Shown one piece after another: positions 22,207 to 31,532 of a stretch of 64,000 bases of DNA (positions are counted from its first letter, which is position 1; the number at the start of each line of letters is the position of its first letter). The stretch covers positions 1,566,001 to 1,630,000 of the forward strand of contig NZ_CP084930.1 of NCBI RefSeq assembly GCF_023822065.1, given 5' to 3'. The notes under the pieces were generated by a model. It saw only the letters and a list, made by a program, of their open reading frames with translations. It was not told the DNA's origin and did not search any database. A program made the position numbers and the translations under genes. The stretch comes from Sphingomonas morindae. GTDB lineage: Bacteria > Pseudomonadota > Alphaproteobacteria > Sphingomonadales > Sphingomonadaceae.

Positions 22207-22256
22207 TTGACAGGCGGATGCCGCACGCCTAGATAGATCGCACGCGATTCAATCGC
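22207..22256 (+). promoter_or_regulatory. ohr promoter with downstream palindrome (candidate OhrR operator)
   Basis: A perfect -35 box TTGACA (22207-22212) is followed after 17 bases by TAGATA (22230-22235) as -10. Seven to eight bases after that, where transcription should begin, lies the palindrome GCGATT-C-AATCGC (22244-22256). ohr genes are usually repressed by OhrR, a MarR-family peroxide sensor binding short palindromes over the start site. No ohrR gene lies in the window. Confidence 0.55.
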
Positions 22257-22280
22257 CAACGATCAAGCAAGGAGCCCGCC

Positions 22281-22709
22281 ATGACCACGCAGATCCTCTA
22301 CACCACCCGCGCCACCGCCACGGGCGGCCGCGACGGCCGCGCCCGCACCGAGGATGGCAGCTTCGAGGTGACGCTGGCCACGCCCAAGGAGCTGGGCGGC
22401 GCGGGCGGTGCCGGCAACAATCCCGAGCAGCTCTTCGCCGCCGGCTATTCGGCCTGCTTCCTGGGCGCGCTGAAGTTCGTGGCCTCGCAGGGCCAGCATC
22501 CCAAAATCCCCGCCGACGCGACCGTGACCGCCACCGTCGGCATCGGCCCGCGTTCCGAGGGCGGGTTCGGCCTCTCGGTCGCGCTCGAAATCGCGCTGCC
22601 GGGCGTGGACCGCGCCGCCGCCGAGGCGCTGGTGGCCGAGGCGCATCAGGTCTGCCCCTATAGCAACGCCACGCGCAACAATATCGACGTCGCGCTGACG
22701 GTCGCCTGA
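22281..22709 (+). CDS. ohr: organic hydroperoxide resistance protein
   Basis: Ohr subgroup of the OsmC/Ohr family, 142 residues. These thiol peroxidases reduce organic and fatty-acid hydroperoxides using two cysteines, usually recharged by lipoylated proteins. The two catalytic cysteines are visible as Cys59 in AAGYSACFLGAL and Cys125 in QVCPYSNATRNNI, and the conserved Arg17 is in ATGGRDGRA. The YTTRATATGGRDG opening and CPYSNATR ending identify Ohr rather than OsmC. The ATG is preceded by AAGGAG (about 7 bases upstream). A promoter and palindrome lie upstream and a strong hairpin follows, so it is probably a single-gene unit induced by peroxide. Confidence 0.96.
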   Translation: MTTQILYTTRATATGGRDGRARTEDGSFEVTLATPKELGGAGGAGNNPEQLFAAGYSACFLGALKFVASQGQHPKIPADATVTATVGIGPRSEGGFGLSVALEIALPGVDRAAAEALVAEAHQVCPYSNATRNNIDVALTVA

Positions 22710-22762
22710 GCCCGGCGCGCCTGGCCCCGCCCGCCGGCCGGCGCGGCAGGGCGTAGGGCGGA

Positions 22763-22799
22763 CATCGCACCGGACGCGGCATCCGCGCCCGGTGCGATG
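22763..22799 (+). terminator. long perfect hairpin after ohr
   Basis: CATCGCACCGG (22763-22773) pairs exactly with CCGGTGCGATG (22789-22799). Inside, CGCGG (22075+700 to 22779, i.e. 22775-22779) pairs with CCGCG (22783-22787) around a CAT loop. The only interruption is an A/C mismatch between the two stems. It sits 53 bases after the ohr stop and 13 bases before the Nudix start. It probably ends ohr transcription, though no strong T-run follows. Confidence 0.5.
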
Positions 22800-22812
22800 C
22801 GTTTGGGCGGGC

Positions 22813-23265
22813 ATGACCGGCCCCGTCCCCCAAGAAACCGCCTCCGCATCGCCGCAGGCGCCCGCCCCCGCGCCGCGCCTTGGCTGCGGCGCGCTGATCC
22901 TGCGCGGCGACGCCATCCTTCTCGTCCATCGCCGCCGCGCGCCGGAAGCGGGGCATTGGGGCATTCCCGGCGGCAAGGTCGATTGGCTCGAGCCGGTGCC
23001 CCGCGCGGTCGAGCGCGAGATCGCGGAGGAGACGGGGCTGCGCATCGCCGCGCGCGATCTTCTCTGCGTCGTCGACCAGATCGACGCGCACGGCGGCACC
23101 CATTGGGTCGCGCCCATCTATCTGGTGCCAGAGGTGTCGGGCGAGGCGGTGCTGCGCGAGCCCGAGGCGCTCGCCGCGCTCGGCTGGTTCCCGCGCGATG
23201 CGCTGCCGCAGCCGCTCACGCTCGCCACCCGCACCGCGCTCGCGGCGTTCGCAGCGCGCGGCTAG
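22813..23265 (+). CDS. Nudix hydrolase
   Basis: Nudix pyrophosphohydrolase of 150 residues. The Nudix box runs from residue 54 to 76, reading GKVDWLE, seven residues, then REIAEETGL, an exact match to Gx5Ex7REUxEExGU. The N-terminal part has LGCGALILRGDAILLVHRRRAPEAGHWGIPGG, the usual beta-strand lead-in. Substrates are nucleoside diphosphates linked to another moiety; the particular one cannot be told, although the short form and sequence resemble NADH/ADP-ribose or oxidised-nucleotide hydrolases. I chose ATG 22813; a GTG at 22792 in the same frame would start inside the preceding hairpin. About 18 residues before the domain are Pro/Ala-rich and probably disordered. Confidence 0.9.
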   Translation: MTGPVPQETASASPQAPAPAPRLGCGALILRGDAILLVHRRRAPEAGHWGIPGGKVDWLEPVPRAVEREIAEETGLRIAARDLLCVVDQIDAHGGTHWVAPIYLVPEVSGEAVLREPEALAALGWFPRDALPQPLTLATRTALAAFAARG

Positions 23266-23366
23266 CCGCCGCCGATGATCGACGGCGCCGATCGGGACGC
23301 CTGAAAATTCCCACGCGTGCAGAGGGAGAATCGCCTTGACCGGGCGATCGGGCGCGACCACATGGC

Positions 23367-23389
23367 AATCGGACTGATCTGGTCTGATT
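23367..23389 (+). promoter_or_regulatory. candidate Rrf2/IscR-type operator before the suf operon
   Basis: Imperfect palindrome AATCGGAC, seven bases, GTCTGATT (one mismatch), ending 5 bases before the ATG of the Rrf2 gene. The core GACT...GGTC resembles IscR type 1 sites (GACT...AGTC). Its position suggests self-repression of the operon. TTGACC at 23336-23341 could be a -35 box, but I see no matching -10. Confidence 0.45.
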
Positions 23390-23394
23390 TGAGA

Positions 23395-23832
23395 ATGGAT
23401 CGCAAATTGCGACTGTCGAGCCTGGCGGATTATGCGGTGGTGCTGATGGCGGCGGCGGCGCGCCATGGCGCCGGAGCGCGCCTGTCGGCGACCAGCCTCG
23501 CCGGCGAGACCGGCGTGCCGCTGCCGACCGCGCAGAAGCTGACCGGCCGGCTGGCGGCGGCGCGGCTGATCGAAACCTCGCGCGGCGCCGGCGGCGGCTT
23601 CGTGCTGGCGCGCGCGGCCGCGGCGATCAGCCTGGCGGAGATCATCGAGGCGGTGGAAGGGCCGATCGCGCTCACCGCCTGCATCGTCGACGAGGGCAAG
23701 CAGGATTGCGCGCTCGAGCGCGGCTGCCCCGTCAAGCCCCATTGGGCGATTGTCAACGAGGCGCTGCGCGGCGCCTTTTCCGGCGTGACGCTCGATCGTC
23801 TCGCCGGGCTAGCGGAAGAGGTGATGGCGTGA
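23395..23832 (+). CDS. Rrf2-family transcriptional regulator of the suf operon
   Basis: IscR-like regulator of 145 residues. The winged-helix N-terminus reads [21 protein letters not shown]...[44 protein letters not shown], the classic Rrf2 pattern ending in the GxxGGxxLA wing. Three cysteines (in [15 protein letters not shown] and RGCPVK) sit where Rrf2 proteins bind a 2Fe-2S cluster. It should sense Fe-S status and control the genes behind it. The start used is ATG 23395; a TTG at 23407 would also work and gives the common [11 protein letters not shown] opening. The stop overlaps sufB (GTGA). Confidence 0.9.
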   Translation: MDRKLRLSSLADYAVVLMAAAARHGAGARLSATSLAGETGVPLPTAQKLTGRLAAARLIETSRGAGGGFVLARAAAAISLAEIIEAVEGPIALTACIVDEGKQDCALERGCPVKPHWAIVNEALRGAFSGVTLDRLAGLAEEVMA

Positions 23833-25307
23833 GCGTGCGTAACGAGGAAGCTCTGGCGGTCGCCGATCGCCTGTCCACCTATGAGTGGGGCTTCACCTCC
23901 GACATCGAGCAGGAATTCGCGCCCAAGGGGCTCAGCGAGGAAACGGTCCGCTTCATCTCGGCCAAGAAGGGCGAGCCCGAGTGGATGCTGGACTGGCGGC
24001 TCAAGGCCTTCCGTCTGTGGCAGACGATGGAGGCGCCCGACTGGGCCAAGCTGGACGTGCCGCCGATCGATTATCAGGACGCCTATTATTATGCGGCGCC
24101 CAAGAAGAAGCCGGCGCTGAAGAGCCTGGACGAGGTCGATCCCGAGATCCTGCGCACCTATGAGAAGCTCGGCATCCCGATCGAGGAGCAGAAGCTGCTC
24201 GCCGGGGTGGAGGGCACCACGCCAGCCCGCAAGGTGGCGGTGGACGCCGTGTTCGATTCGGTTTCGGTCGCCACCACCTTCCGCGAGGAGCTGAAGCGCG
24301 CGGGGGTGATCTTCCTCTCCATCTCGGAGGCGATCCGCGACTATCCCGATCTGGTCCGCGCCTGGCTGGGCAAGGTGGTGCCCGCGCGCGACAATTACTT
24401 CGCGACGCTGAACAGCGCGGTCTTTTCCGACGGCACCTTCGTCTACATTCCCGAGGGCGTCCGCTGCCCGATGGAATTGTCCACCTATTTCCGCATCAAC
24501 GCGGCCAATACCGGCCAGTTCGAGCGGACGCTGATCATCGCCGACAACGGCGCCTATGTCTCCTATCTGGAGGGCTGCACCGCGCCGCAGCGCGACGAGA
24601 ACCAGCTTCACGCCGCCGTGGTGGAGCTGGTCGCGCTCGACGATGCCGAGATCAAATATTCCACCGTGCAGAACTGGTATCCCGGCGATGCCGAGGGCAA
24701 GGGCGGCATCTATAATTTCGTCACCAAGCGGGCGCTCTGCCAGGGCCGCAACAGCAAGGTGAGCTGGACCCAGGTGGAAACCGGCTCGGCGGTGACGTGG
24801 AAATATCCCAGCTGCGTGCTGGCCGGCGAGAATTCGGTCGGCGAATTCTACTCGGTCGCCGTCACCACCAATCGCCAGCAGGCCGATACCGGCACCAAGA
24901 TGATCCATCTCGGCAAGGGTTCGCGCTCCACTATCGTGTCCAAGGGGATTTCGGCGGGGCGCTCGAACAACACCTATCGCGGCCTGGTCCGCGTGGCGCC
25001 GACGGCGGAGGGCGTGCGCAACTTCACCCAGTGCGATTCGCTGCTGCTGGGGGATCGCTGCGGCGCCCATACCGTCCCCTATATCGAGGTGCGCAATCCC
25101 TCGGCGCAGATCGAGCATGAGGCGACCACCTCCAAAATCTCCGACGACCAGCTCTTCTACGCCATGGCGCGCGGGCTGGATCGCGAGGCGGCGGTGGCGC
25201 TGATCGTCAACGGCTTCGCGCGCGAGGTGCTGCAGCAGCTGCCGATGGAGTTCGCCGTGGAGGCGCAGAAGCTGCTCGGCATCTCGCTGGAAGGATCGGT
25301 CGGCTGA
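23829..25307 (+). CDS. sufB: Fe-S cluster assembly protein SufB
   Basis: SufB scaffold subunit of 492 residues, normal length. SufB, with SufC and SufD, forms the SufBC2D complex on which cytoplasmic Fe-S clusters are built. Family blocks are [87 protein letters not shown] and [47 protein letters not shown] follows, with [17 protein letters not shown] near the end. The start is GTG 23829, coupled to the regulator by GTGA; a second GTG lies two codons on. A 65-base gap separates it from sufC. Confidence 0.97.
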   Translation: MSVRNEEALAVADRLSTYEWGFTSDIEQEFAPKGLSEETVRFISAKKGEPEWMLDWRLKAFRLWQTMEAPDWAKLDVPPIDYQDAYYYAAPKKKPALKSLDEVDPEILRTYEKLGIPIEEQKLLAGVEGTTPARKVAVDAVFDSVSVATTFREELKRAGVIFLSISEAIRDYPDLVRAWLGKVVPARDNYFATLNSAVFSDGTFVYIPEGVRCPMELSTYFRINAANTGQFERTLIIADNGAYVSYLEGCTAPQRDENQLHAAVVELVALDDAEIKYSTVQNWYPGDAEGKGGIYNFVTKRALCQGRNSKVSWTQVETGSAVTWKYPSCVLAGENSVGEFYSVAVTTNRQQADTGTKMIHLGKGSRSTIVSKGISAGRSNNTYRGLVRVAPTAEGVRNFTQCDSLLLGDRCGAHTVPYIEVRNPSAQIEHEATTSKISDDQLFYAMARGLDREAAVALIVNGFAREVLQQLPMEFAVEAQKLLGISLEGSVG

Positions 25308-25372
25308 GCGCCGGCCCCGGAATCATTGGACATGGCGCTTGCCCCCGCGCGGCAAGCCGAAGGGAAGAGCAG

Positions 25373-26112
<740 letters not shown>

Positions 26113-26116
<4 letters not shown>

Positions 26117-27201
26117 GCGCGCTGGCGCTGCCGGCCCGCGCCGAGGAGGCGTGGCGCTGGGCCGATCTGAGCGGGCTGCCGGCGCTGGCCGAGGCGCGGC
26201 CGAGCGGCCGGACGCCGCCGGCGTCGGACTGGCTGCTGGAGGGCGCGGGGCCGCGCCTCGTGTTCGTGGACGGCGTGCTGGACGCGGCCGCCTCGCGCCC
26301 CGCCGGGCTCGCGATCGGGCCGGTTTCGGCGGTGAGCGGCCATGCGCTCGGTCAGCTGACGCGCGGCGCGACCGGCTGGACGCTGACGCTCGCCGCCGAT
26401 GCCGCGCCCGCCGGGCCGATCGAGATCGTGCATCTCGGCTCGGGCGGCGCCAGCCATGTGCCCGCCGAGATCCGCCTCGCCGATGGCGCGCAGGCGAGCC
26501 TGGTGGAGAGCTTCGCCGGGCACGGCTGGGCCAATCGCTTCACCGCGATCCGCCTTGGCCAGGGCGCGCGCCTGATGCGCGCGGTGCGGATCGCGCAGGC
26601 GGACGGCTTCGTCTCGCTGCGCGACGAGGCGCAGCTGGGCGCGGGGGCGAGCCTCGTCACCGTCGCGCTCGGCGCGGGCGGGGGCGATCTCCGCTTCGAT
26701 GCCGAGGTGACGCTCGGCGCGCCCGAGGCCTTTGCCGAGGTGGGCGGCGCGCTGCTCACGCGCGGGCGCCAGCGCCAGGAGGCGGCGGTGGTGCTGCGCC
26801 ATGCCGCGGCCGCCGGGCAGAGCCGGCAGACCTGGCGCGCCGTCGCCGCGGATCAGGCGGTCGCCAGCCTCGCGGCGCGGGTGGAGGTCGCGCGCGACGC
26901 GCAGCAGACCGATGGCGAGCAATCGCTGCGCGGCCTGTTGCTGGATCGCACCGCGACGATCAACCTCAAGCCCGAGCTTGAAATCTTCGCCGATGACGTG
27001 AAGTGCGCGCATGGCGCGACGGTGGGCGAGCTGGATGCGCAGGCGCTCTTCTACTGCCAGAGCCGCGGCATTCCCCGCGCCCGCGCGCGCGGCCTCCTGA
27101 CCCGCGCCTTCGTGGCCGACGCGCTCGATCGGATCGGCGAGGCGGCGGTGCGCGAGGCCTTCCGGGCCGATGCCGAGGCCTGGCTGGAGGCGGCGCTATG
27201 A
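26113..27201 (+). CDS. sufD: Fe-S cluster assembly protein SufD
   Basis: SufD subunit of 362 residues, shorter than gammaproteobacterial SufD (about 420) because the N-terminal helical part is reduced, as is usual in this group. The conserved C-terminal block is clear: LLLDRTATINLKPELEIFADDVKCAHGATVGELDAQALFYCQSRGIPRARARGLLTRAF. It includes the KCAHGAT motif with the Cys and His that face SufB at the cluster site. The middle region is a beta-helix of low sequence conservation. Start and stop overlap sufC and sufS by four bases each (ATGA), indicating tight coupling of the complex subunits. Confidence 0.95.
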
Positions 27202-28424
27202 CCGTGACCGAGGCCGTGACCGAGGCCGATCGCCCGCTCGATCTCGTCGCGGACTTTCCCGCCATTCCCGCCGGCTGGGCCTATCTCGACACCGCCGCGA
27301 CGGCGCAGAAGCCGCGTCCGGTGATCGAGGCGATCACCCGTGCCTATGGCGAAACCTACGCCACCGTGCATCGCGGCGTCTATCAGCGCTCGGCCGACAT
27401 GACGCTGGCCTATGAGGCGGCGCGGCGGCGGGTGGCGCGCTTCATCGGCGCCGGCGCCGAGTCCGAGATCGTGTTCGTGCGCGGGGCCACCGAGGCGATC
27501 AACCTCGTCGCGCAATGCTGGGCGGCGGTGCAGCTCAAGCCGGGCGATCGCATCCTGCTGAGCCAGCTCGAGCATCACTCCAACATCGTGCCGTGGCAGC
27601 TGGCCGCCGAAAAGACGGGCGCGGTGATCGACGTGTGCCCGCTCACCGCCGACGGCCGGATCGATCTGGACGCGGCCGAGCGGATGCTGACCCCGGCGCA
27701 CAAGCTGGTGGCGCTCGCCCATGTCTCCAACGTGCTCGGCTCGGTGCTCGATGTGCGCCGCGCCGCCGCGCTGGCGCATGGCGTCGGCGCCAAGCTGCTC
27801 GTCGATGGCTGCCAGGCGGTCGCGCGGCTGGCGGTGGACGTGACCGCGCTGGATTGCGACTTCTACGCCTTTTCCGGCCACAAGCTGTACGGCCCCACCG
27901 GGATCGGCGTGCTGTGGGCGCGCGCCGCGCTGCTGGAGGCGATGCCGCCCTATCAGGGCGGCGGATCGATGATCGATACGGTCAGCTTCGCGCGCACCAC
28001 CTATTTGCCGGCGCCCGCGCGCTTCGAGGCGGGGACGCCGCATATCGTCGGCGCGCTCGGGCTGCACGCCGCGATCGACTATGTCGAGGCGATCGGGCTC
28101 GATCGCATCCATGCGCATGAATCGGCGCTGGTGGCCGAGGCGCGCGCCGCGCTGGGCCGCATGAACATCGTGCGGCTGTTCGGGCCGGCCGACTCGGCGG
28201 GCATCGTCAGCTTCGCGGTCGAGGGGGTGCATCCCCATGATGTCGGCACCATATTGGACGAGGGTCGGGTGGCGATCCGCGCCGGGCATCATTGCGCGCA
28301 GCCCTTGATGGCGGCGCTCGGCGTGCCGGCGACGGCGCGGGCGAGCTTCGGCGTGTATAACGGCCCGGCGGACATCGCCGCGCTGGTCGATGGTATCGAG
28401 CGGGTAGCGAGGATTTTCGGGTGA
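27198..28424 (+). CDS. sufS: cysteine desulfurase SufS
   Basis: Group II cysteine desulfurase of 408 residues, supplying persulfide sulfur to the SUF system. Motifs visible are YLDTAATAQKPRPVIEAI, SQLEHHSNIVPWQLAAEKTGA (the LEHHSN signature) and AHVSNVLGS. The PLP lysine is in FSGHKLYGPTGIGVLW, and the catalytic Cys in RAGHHCAQPLM near the C-terminus. No SufE or SufU gene is in the operon, so the sulfur-acceptor partner must be elsewhere or the desulfurase works alone. The gene overlaps sufD and sufT by four bases. Confidence 0.97.
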   Translation: MTVTEAVTEADRPLDLVADFPAIPAGWAYLDTAATAQKPRPVIEAITRAYGETYATVHRGVYQRSADMTLAYEAARRRVARFIGAGAESEIVFVRGATEAINLVAQCWAAVQLKPGDRILLSQLEHHSNIVPWQLAAEKTGAVIDVCPLTADGRIDLDAAERMLTPAHKLVALAHVSNVLGSVLDVRRAAALAHGVGAKLLVDGCQAVARLAVDVTALDCDFYAFSGHKLYGPTGIGVLWARAALLEAMPPYQGGGSMIDTVSFARTTYLPAPARFEAGTPHIVGALGLHAAIDYVEAIGLDRIHAHESALVAEARAALGRMNIVRLFGPADSAGIVSFAVEGVHPHDVGTILDEGRVAIRAGHHCAQPLMAALGVPATARASFGVYNGPADIAALVDGIERVARIFG

Positions 28425-28867
28425 GCGACGTGCAGGTCGAGGAATTGGGCGCCGCGCCCGACAAGCCGCAACGGCCGCGGCTGAGCGATGCCGATGTCCG
28501 CCAGCCGGACTATCTGGACGGCTTTCTGCGTCAGCAGGCGCCGCCGCTGGCGCCGGGCGAGCCGGGCGGCACGCTGTATGACGGGGTGATCGACGCGCTC
28601 AAGGATATCTACGATCCCGAGATCCCGGTGAACATCTATGATCTCGGCCTGGTCTATGGGGTCGATGTGGCGGGCGATCATGTCGCGGTGACGATGACGC
28701 TGACGACGCCGCATTGCCCCGTGGCCGAGAGCATGCCGGGCGAGGTGGAGCTGCGCGTGGCGCAGGTGCCCGGCGTCGCCACCGCCGAGGTCAATCTCGT
28801 CTGGGATCCGCCCTGGGATCCGCAGAAGATGTCGGACGAGGCCAAGCTCGAACTGGGGATGCTCTGA
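28421..28867 (+). CDS. sufT: SUF system protein SufT (MIP18/DUF59 family)
   Basis: MIP18-family protein of 148 residues. The DUF59 domain occupies about residues 50-130: DGVIDALKDIYDPEIPVNIYDLGLVYGVDV, then VAVTMTLTTPHCPVAESMPGEV with the conserved TxPHCP cysteine, and LVWDPPWDPQKMSDEAKLELGM. SufT proteins assist maturation of Fe-S enzymes under high demand. The first 45 residues are variable and probably flexible. GTG start at 28421, sharing GTGA with sufS. The stop overlaps the next start by one base. Confidence 0.93.
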   Translation: MSDVQVEELGAAPDKPQRPRLSDADVRQPDYLDGFLRQQAPPLAPGEPGGTLYDGVIDALKDIYDPEIPVNIYDLGLVYGVDVAGDHVAVTMTLTTPHCPVAESMPGEVELRVAQVPGVATAEVNLVWDPPWDPQKMSDEAKLELGML

Positions 28868-29220
28868 TGACCACCCGCACCCGCCAGCGCCCGGCCGCGC
28901 TGCTGCTCACCCCTGCGGCCGAGGCGCGGATCGCCTTGCTGATGGCGCGCGCGCCCGAGGATGCGATCGGCGTCAAGCTGTCCACGCCGCGCCGCGGCTG
29001 TTCGGGCCTCGCCTATTCGGTGGACTATGTCGCCTCGGCCGATCCGCTGGACGAGCGGATCGAGACGGCGGGCGGCAGCTTCTTCGTCGATGCCGGATCG
29101 ATCCTCTATCTGATCGGCTCGACCATGGACTGGCGCGAGGATGATTTCACCGCCGGTTTCGTGTTCGAGAACCCCAATGCCAAGGGCAGCTGCGGCTGCG
29201 GCGAGAGCTTCATGGTGTGA
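28867..29220 (+). CDS. sufA: HesB/IscA-family A-type carrier (SufA-like)
   Basis: A-type Fe-S carrier of 117 residues. Three conserved cysteines are present: one in [15 protein letters not shown] and two in the C-terminal [42 protein letters not shown] is the typical ending. These proteins pass clusters from the SUF scaffold to target enzymes. It is the last gene of the operon (rrf2-sufB-C-D-S-T-A) and is followed by a strong inverted repeat. Confidence 0.94.
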   Translation: MTTRTRQRPAALLLTPAAEARIALLMARAPEDAIGVKLSTPRRGCSGLAYSVDYVASADPLDERIETAGGSFFVDAGSILYLIGSTMDWREDDFTAGFVFENPNAKGSCGCGESFMV

Positions 29221-29225
29221 GCCTC

Positions 29226-29255
29226 TGTTCGGCGCTTGCCAGCGCGCGCCGAACA
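29226..29255 (+). terminator. inverted repeat closing the suf operon
   Basis: TGTTCGGCGC (29226-29235) and GCGCCGAACA (29246-29255) form a perfect 10-bp stem around a 10-base loop, starting 6 bases after the sufA stop. No clear T-run follows, so termination would be inefficient or factor-assisted. Confidence 0.5.
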
Positions 29256-29273
29256 GACGAAAAGCGCGGCCCC

Positions 29274-29942
29274 ATGCACCCCGCGCTCGCCCATGTCGAA
29301 GCCTGGATCTTCGATCTCGACAACACGCTCTATCCGGCCAGCGCCGATCTGTTCGGGCAGATCGACAAACGCATGACGGCCTATGTGGCGCGCACCCTGG
29401 GGCTGGACGAGGCCTCGGCCTATGCGGTGCAGAAGCGCTTCTTCCAGGAGCATGGCACCACGCTGAGCGGGCTGATGCGCCAGCATGCGGTGGACCCGCA
29501 CGAATTCCTCGCCGATGTCCATGCGATCGAGCTGGACGCGATCGCCGAGGATCGGCGCCTCGCGCGGCTGATCGCGCAGCTGCCCGGCCGCAAGCTCGTC
29601 TTCACCAATGGCGACGAACCCTATGCGCGCCGCGTGCTCGGGAAGCTCGGCCTCTCCGAGACGTTCGAGGCGATCCACGATATCCACGCCTGCGCCTATC
29701 GGCCCAAGCCCGATCCCTCGGCCTATGCGGGCTTTTGCGCCGCGCAGAAGGTGGATCCGCGCCGCGCCTGCTTTGTCGAGGACATGGCCCGCAACCTCAA
29801 GCCCGCCAAGGCGATCGGCATGGCGACCGTGTGGATCGACAATGGCTCCGAACAGGGCCACGACGCCGATCGCAGCTTTATCGACTTCACCATCACCGAT
29901 CTGGCCGACTGGCTGCACGAACTTCTGGGAGACGCCGCGTGA
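29274..29942 (+). CDS. HAD-family pyrimidine 5'-nucleotidase
   Basis: HAD hydrolase of 222 residues. Motif I is [13 protein letters not shown] (residues 10-22, nucleophile Asp in FDLDNT), motif II is VFTNGD, and the lysine and acidic motifs appear in [10 protein letters not shown] and [18 protein letters not shown]. The NTLYP form and overall length match pyrimidine 5'-nucleotidases of the SDT1/PHM8 type, which dephosphorylate nucleoside monophosphates. I placed the start at ATG 29274 because the family begins here; upstream in-frame codons overlap the terminator hairpin. It overlaps dapD by four bases (GTGA), so the two may be co-transcribed though their functions are not obviously related. 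Confidence 0.88.
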   Translation: MHPALAHVEAWIFDLDNTLYPASADLFGQIDKRMTAYVARTLGLDEASAYAVQKRFFQEHGTTLSGLMRQHAVDPHEFLADVHAIELDAIAEDRRLARLIAQLPGRKLVFTNGDEPYARRVLGKLGLSETFEAIHDIHACAYRPKPDPSAYAGFCAAQKVDPRRACFVEDMARNLKPAKAIGMATVWIDNGSEQGHDADRSFIDFTITDLADWLHELLGDAA

Positions 29943-30763
29943 CCGAGCTTGCCGCCACCATCGAGGCCGCCTGGGAGGCGCGCGAGGATCTCGGCCTGGC
30001 CACCACCGGTCCGGTCCGCGCGGCGGTGGAGGAGGCGCTGGCCGGCCTCGATTCGGGCCGCTTCCGCGTGGCGGAGCGCGACGCCGACGGCCATTGGGCG
30101 GTGCACCAGTGGCTGAAGAAGGCGGTGCTGCTGTCCTTCCGGCTGAACGACAATGAGCGCATCATGGGCGGCTCGGCGGGCGGCCCCGCCTTCGACAAGG
30201 TGCCCTCCAAATTCGCCCATTGGGACGAGACCGAGTTCCGCGCCGCCGGTTTCCGCGCGGTGCCGGGCGCGATCGTGCGGCGGGGCGCGCATATCGGACG
30301 CGGTGCGGTGCTGATGCCGAGCTTCGTCAACATCGGCGCCTATGTGGGCGAGGGCACGATGGTGGACACCTGGGCGACGGTGGGCAGCTGCGCCCAGATC
30401 GGGCGCAACGTGCATCTGTCCGGCGGCGCCGGCATCGGCGGCGTGCTGGAGCCGCTCCAGGCCAATCCGGTGGTGATCGAGGATGGCTGCTTCATCGGCG
30501 CCCGCGCCGAGGTGGCGGAAGGCGTGATCGTGCGCGAGGGGGCGGTGCTCTCGATGGGCGTCTATCTCGGCGCCTCGACCAAGATCGTCGACCGCGCGAC
30601 CGGCGTGGTGCGGCGCGGCGAGGTGCCGCCCTATGCGGTGGTGGTGCCCGGCACGCTGCCCGATCCCAAGGGCGGCCCCAGCCTCTATTGCGCGGTCATC
30701 GTCAAGACCGTGGACGCGCAGACGCGCGCCAAGACCGGCATCAACGAGCTGCTGCGCGACTGA
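29939..30763 (+). CDS. dapD: 2,3,4,5-tetrahydropyridine-2,6-dicarboxylate N-succinyltransferase
   Basis: DapD of 274 residues, succinyl-CoA-dependent step of lysine and meso-diaminopimelate synthesis. The N-terminus has IEAAWEARE and [19 protein letters not shown]. The centre and C-terminus form a left-handed beta-helix of hexapeptide repeats, including [67 protein letters not shown]. It ends with [27 protein letters not shown], as is usual. The start is GTG 29939, overlapping the upstream stop. lysA, which acts later in the pathway, is 3 kb downstream in another transcription unit. Confidence 0.96.
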   Translation: MTELAATIEAAWEAREDLGLATTGPVRAAVEEALAGLDSGRFRVAERDADGHWAVHQWLKKAVLLSFRLNDNERIMGGSAGGPAFDKVPSKFAHWDETEFRAAGFRAVPGAIVRRGAHIGRGAVLMPSFVNIGAYVGEGTMVDTWATVGSCAQIGRNVHLSGGAGIGGVLEPLQANPVVIEDGCFIGARAEVAEGVIVREGAVLSMGVYLGASTKIVDRATGVVRRGEVPPYAVVVPGTLPDPKGGPSLYCAVIVKTVDAQTRAKTGINELLRD

Positions 30764-31518
30764 TGCGCCGGCTGGCCGCCCTGCTGCTCGCAGCCTGGCT
30801 GGCGCCCGCCGCGCCGGCGGCGCTGCCGATCGATCACGCCATGCCGATCGCCAGCTTCCCGCACGATCCCGGCGCCTTCACCGAGGGCCTCTTCTACAAG
30901 GACGGCCGCTTCTACGAGAGTACGGGGCTGGTCGGCCGGTCGACGATCCGGCTGGTCGATCCCGAGACCGGCGTCGTCCGGCGCAGCGTGACGGTGCCGC
31001 CGCCCGATTTCGGCGAAGGCATCGTCGCCTGGGGCAAGCAGCTGATCAGCCTCACCTGGCGCGGCGGCGTCGGCTATCGCTGGACGCTCGACGGCTTCCG
31101 CAAGCTCGGCCAGTGGCACTATCCGGGGGAAGGCTGGGCGCTGACCAGCGATGGCCGCCACCTCATCATGTCGGACGGCACCGCGACGCTGCGCCTGCTC
31201 GATCCCAAGACGCTGCGCGAGACGGGCCGCATCGCCGTCACCGCCGAGGGCGCGCCGCTCTCGCAGCTCAACGAGCTGGAATATGTCGATGGCGAGATTC
31301 TCGCCAATATCTGGCTGACCGACATGATCGCGCGGATCGATCCGGCGACCGGCCATGTGGTGGGCTGGATCGACGTATCGGGGCTGCGCGCGCGCGCGCA
31401 TGCGGCCGATCCCGACGCCGTACCCAACGGCATCGCGTGGGACAAGGCGCGGCGGCGGCTGTTCGTGACGGGCAAGAACTGGCCGCTGCTGTTCCAGATC
31501 GCGCCGCCCAAGGGCTGA
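30763..31518 (+). CDS. glutaminyl-peptide cyclotransferase (secreted)
   Basis: Beta-propeller glutaminyl cyclase of 251 residues (Glu_cyclase_2 family), converting N-terminal glutamine to pyroglutamate. A signal peptide is evident ([19 protein letters not shown], about 19 residues), so it acts in the periplasm. Family motifs include FPHDPGAFTEGLFYKDGRFYESTGLVGRSTIRLVD, GEGIVAWGKQLISLTWR, GEGWALTSDGRHLIMSDGTATL and QLNELEYVDGEILANIWLTDMIARIDPATG. It ends with NGIAWDKARRRLFVTGKNWPLLFQI. It overlaps the dapD stop by one base. The link to the oxoprolinase operon 13 kb upstream (both concern pyroglutamate) is suggestive but not adjacent. Confidence 0.92.
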   Translation: MRRLAALLLAAWLAPAAPAALPIDHAMPIASFPHDPGAFTEGLFYKDGRFYESTGLVGRSTIRLVDPETGVVRRSVTVPPPDFGEGIVAWGKQLISLTWRGGVGYRWTLDGFRKLGQWHYPGEGWALTSDGRHLIMSDGTATLRLLDPKTLRETGRIAVTAEGAPLSQLNELEYVDGEILANIWLTDMIARIDPATGHVVGWIDVSGLRARAHAADPDAVPNGIAWDKARRRLFVTGKNWPLLFQIAPPKG

Positions 31519-31532
31519 GCGCGGGCGGCCGC

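Larger units (their letters stand above)
21971..22280 (+). other. intergenic region between acyltransferase and ohr
   Basis: 310 bases. The first part holds a GC-rich hairpin (21990-22012). The middle (about 22020-22200) is very GC-rich with no supported gene. The last 75 bases carry the ohr promoter and a palindrome, listed separately. Confidence 0.6.

Noticed and set aside
20127..22280. Genomic island with attachment sites
   Set aside because: No integrase and no direct repeat of the tRNA 3' end were found, so only a composition anomaly is reported.
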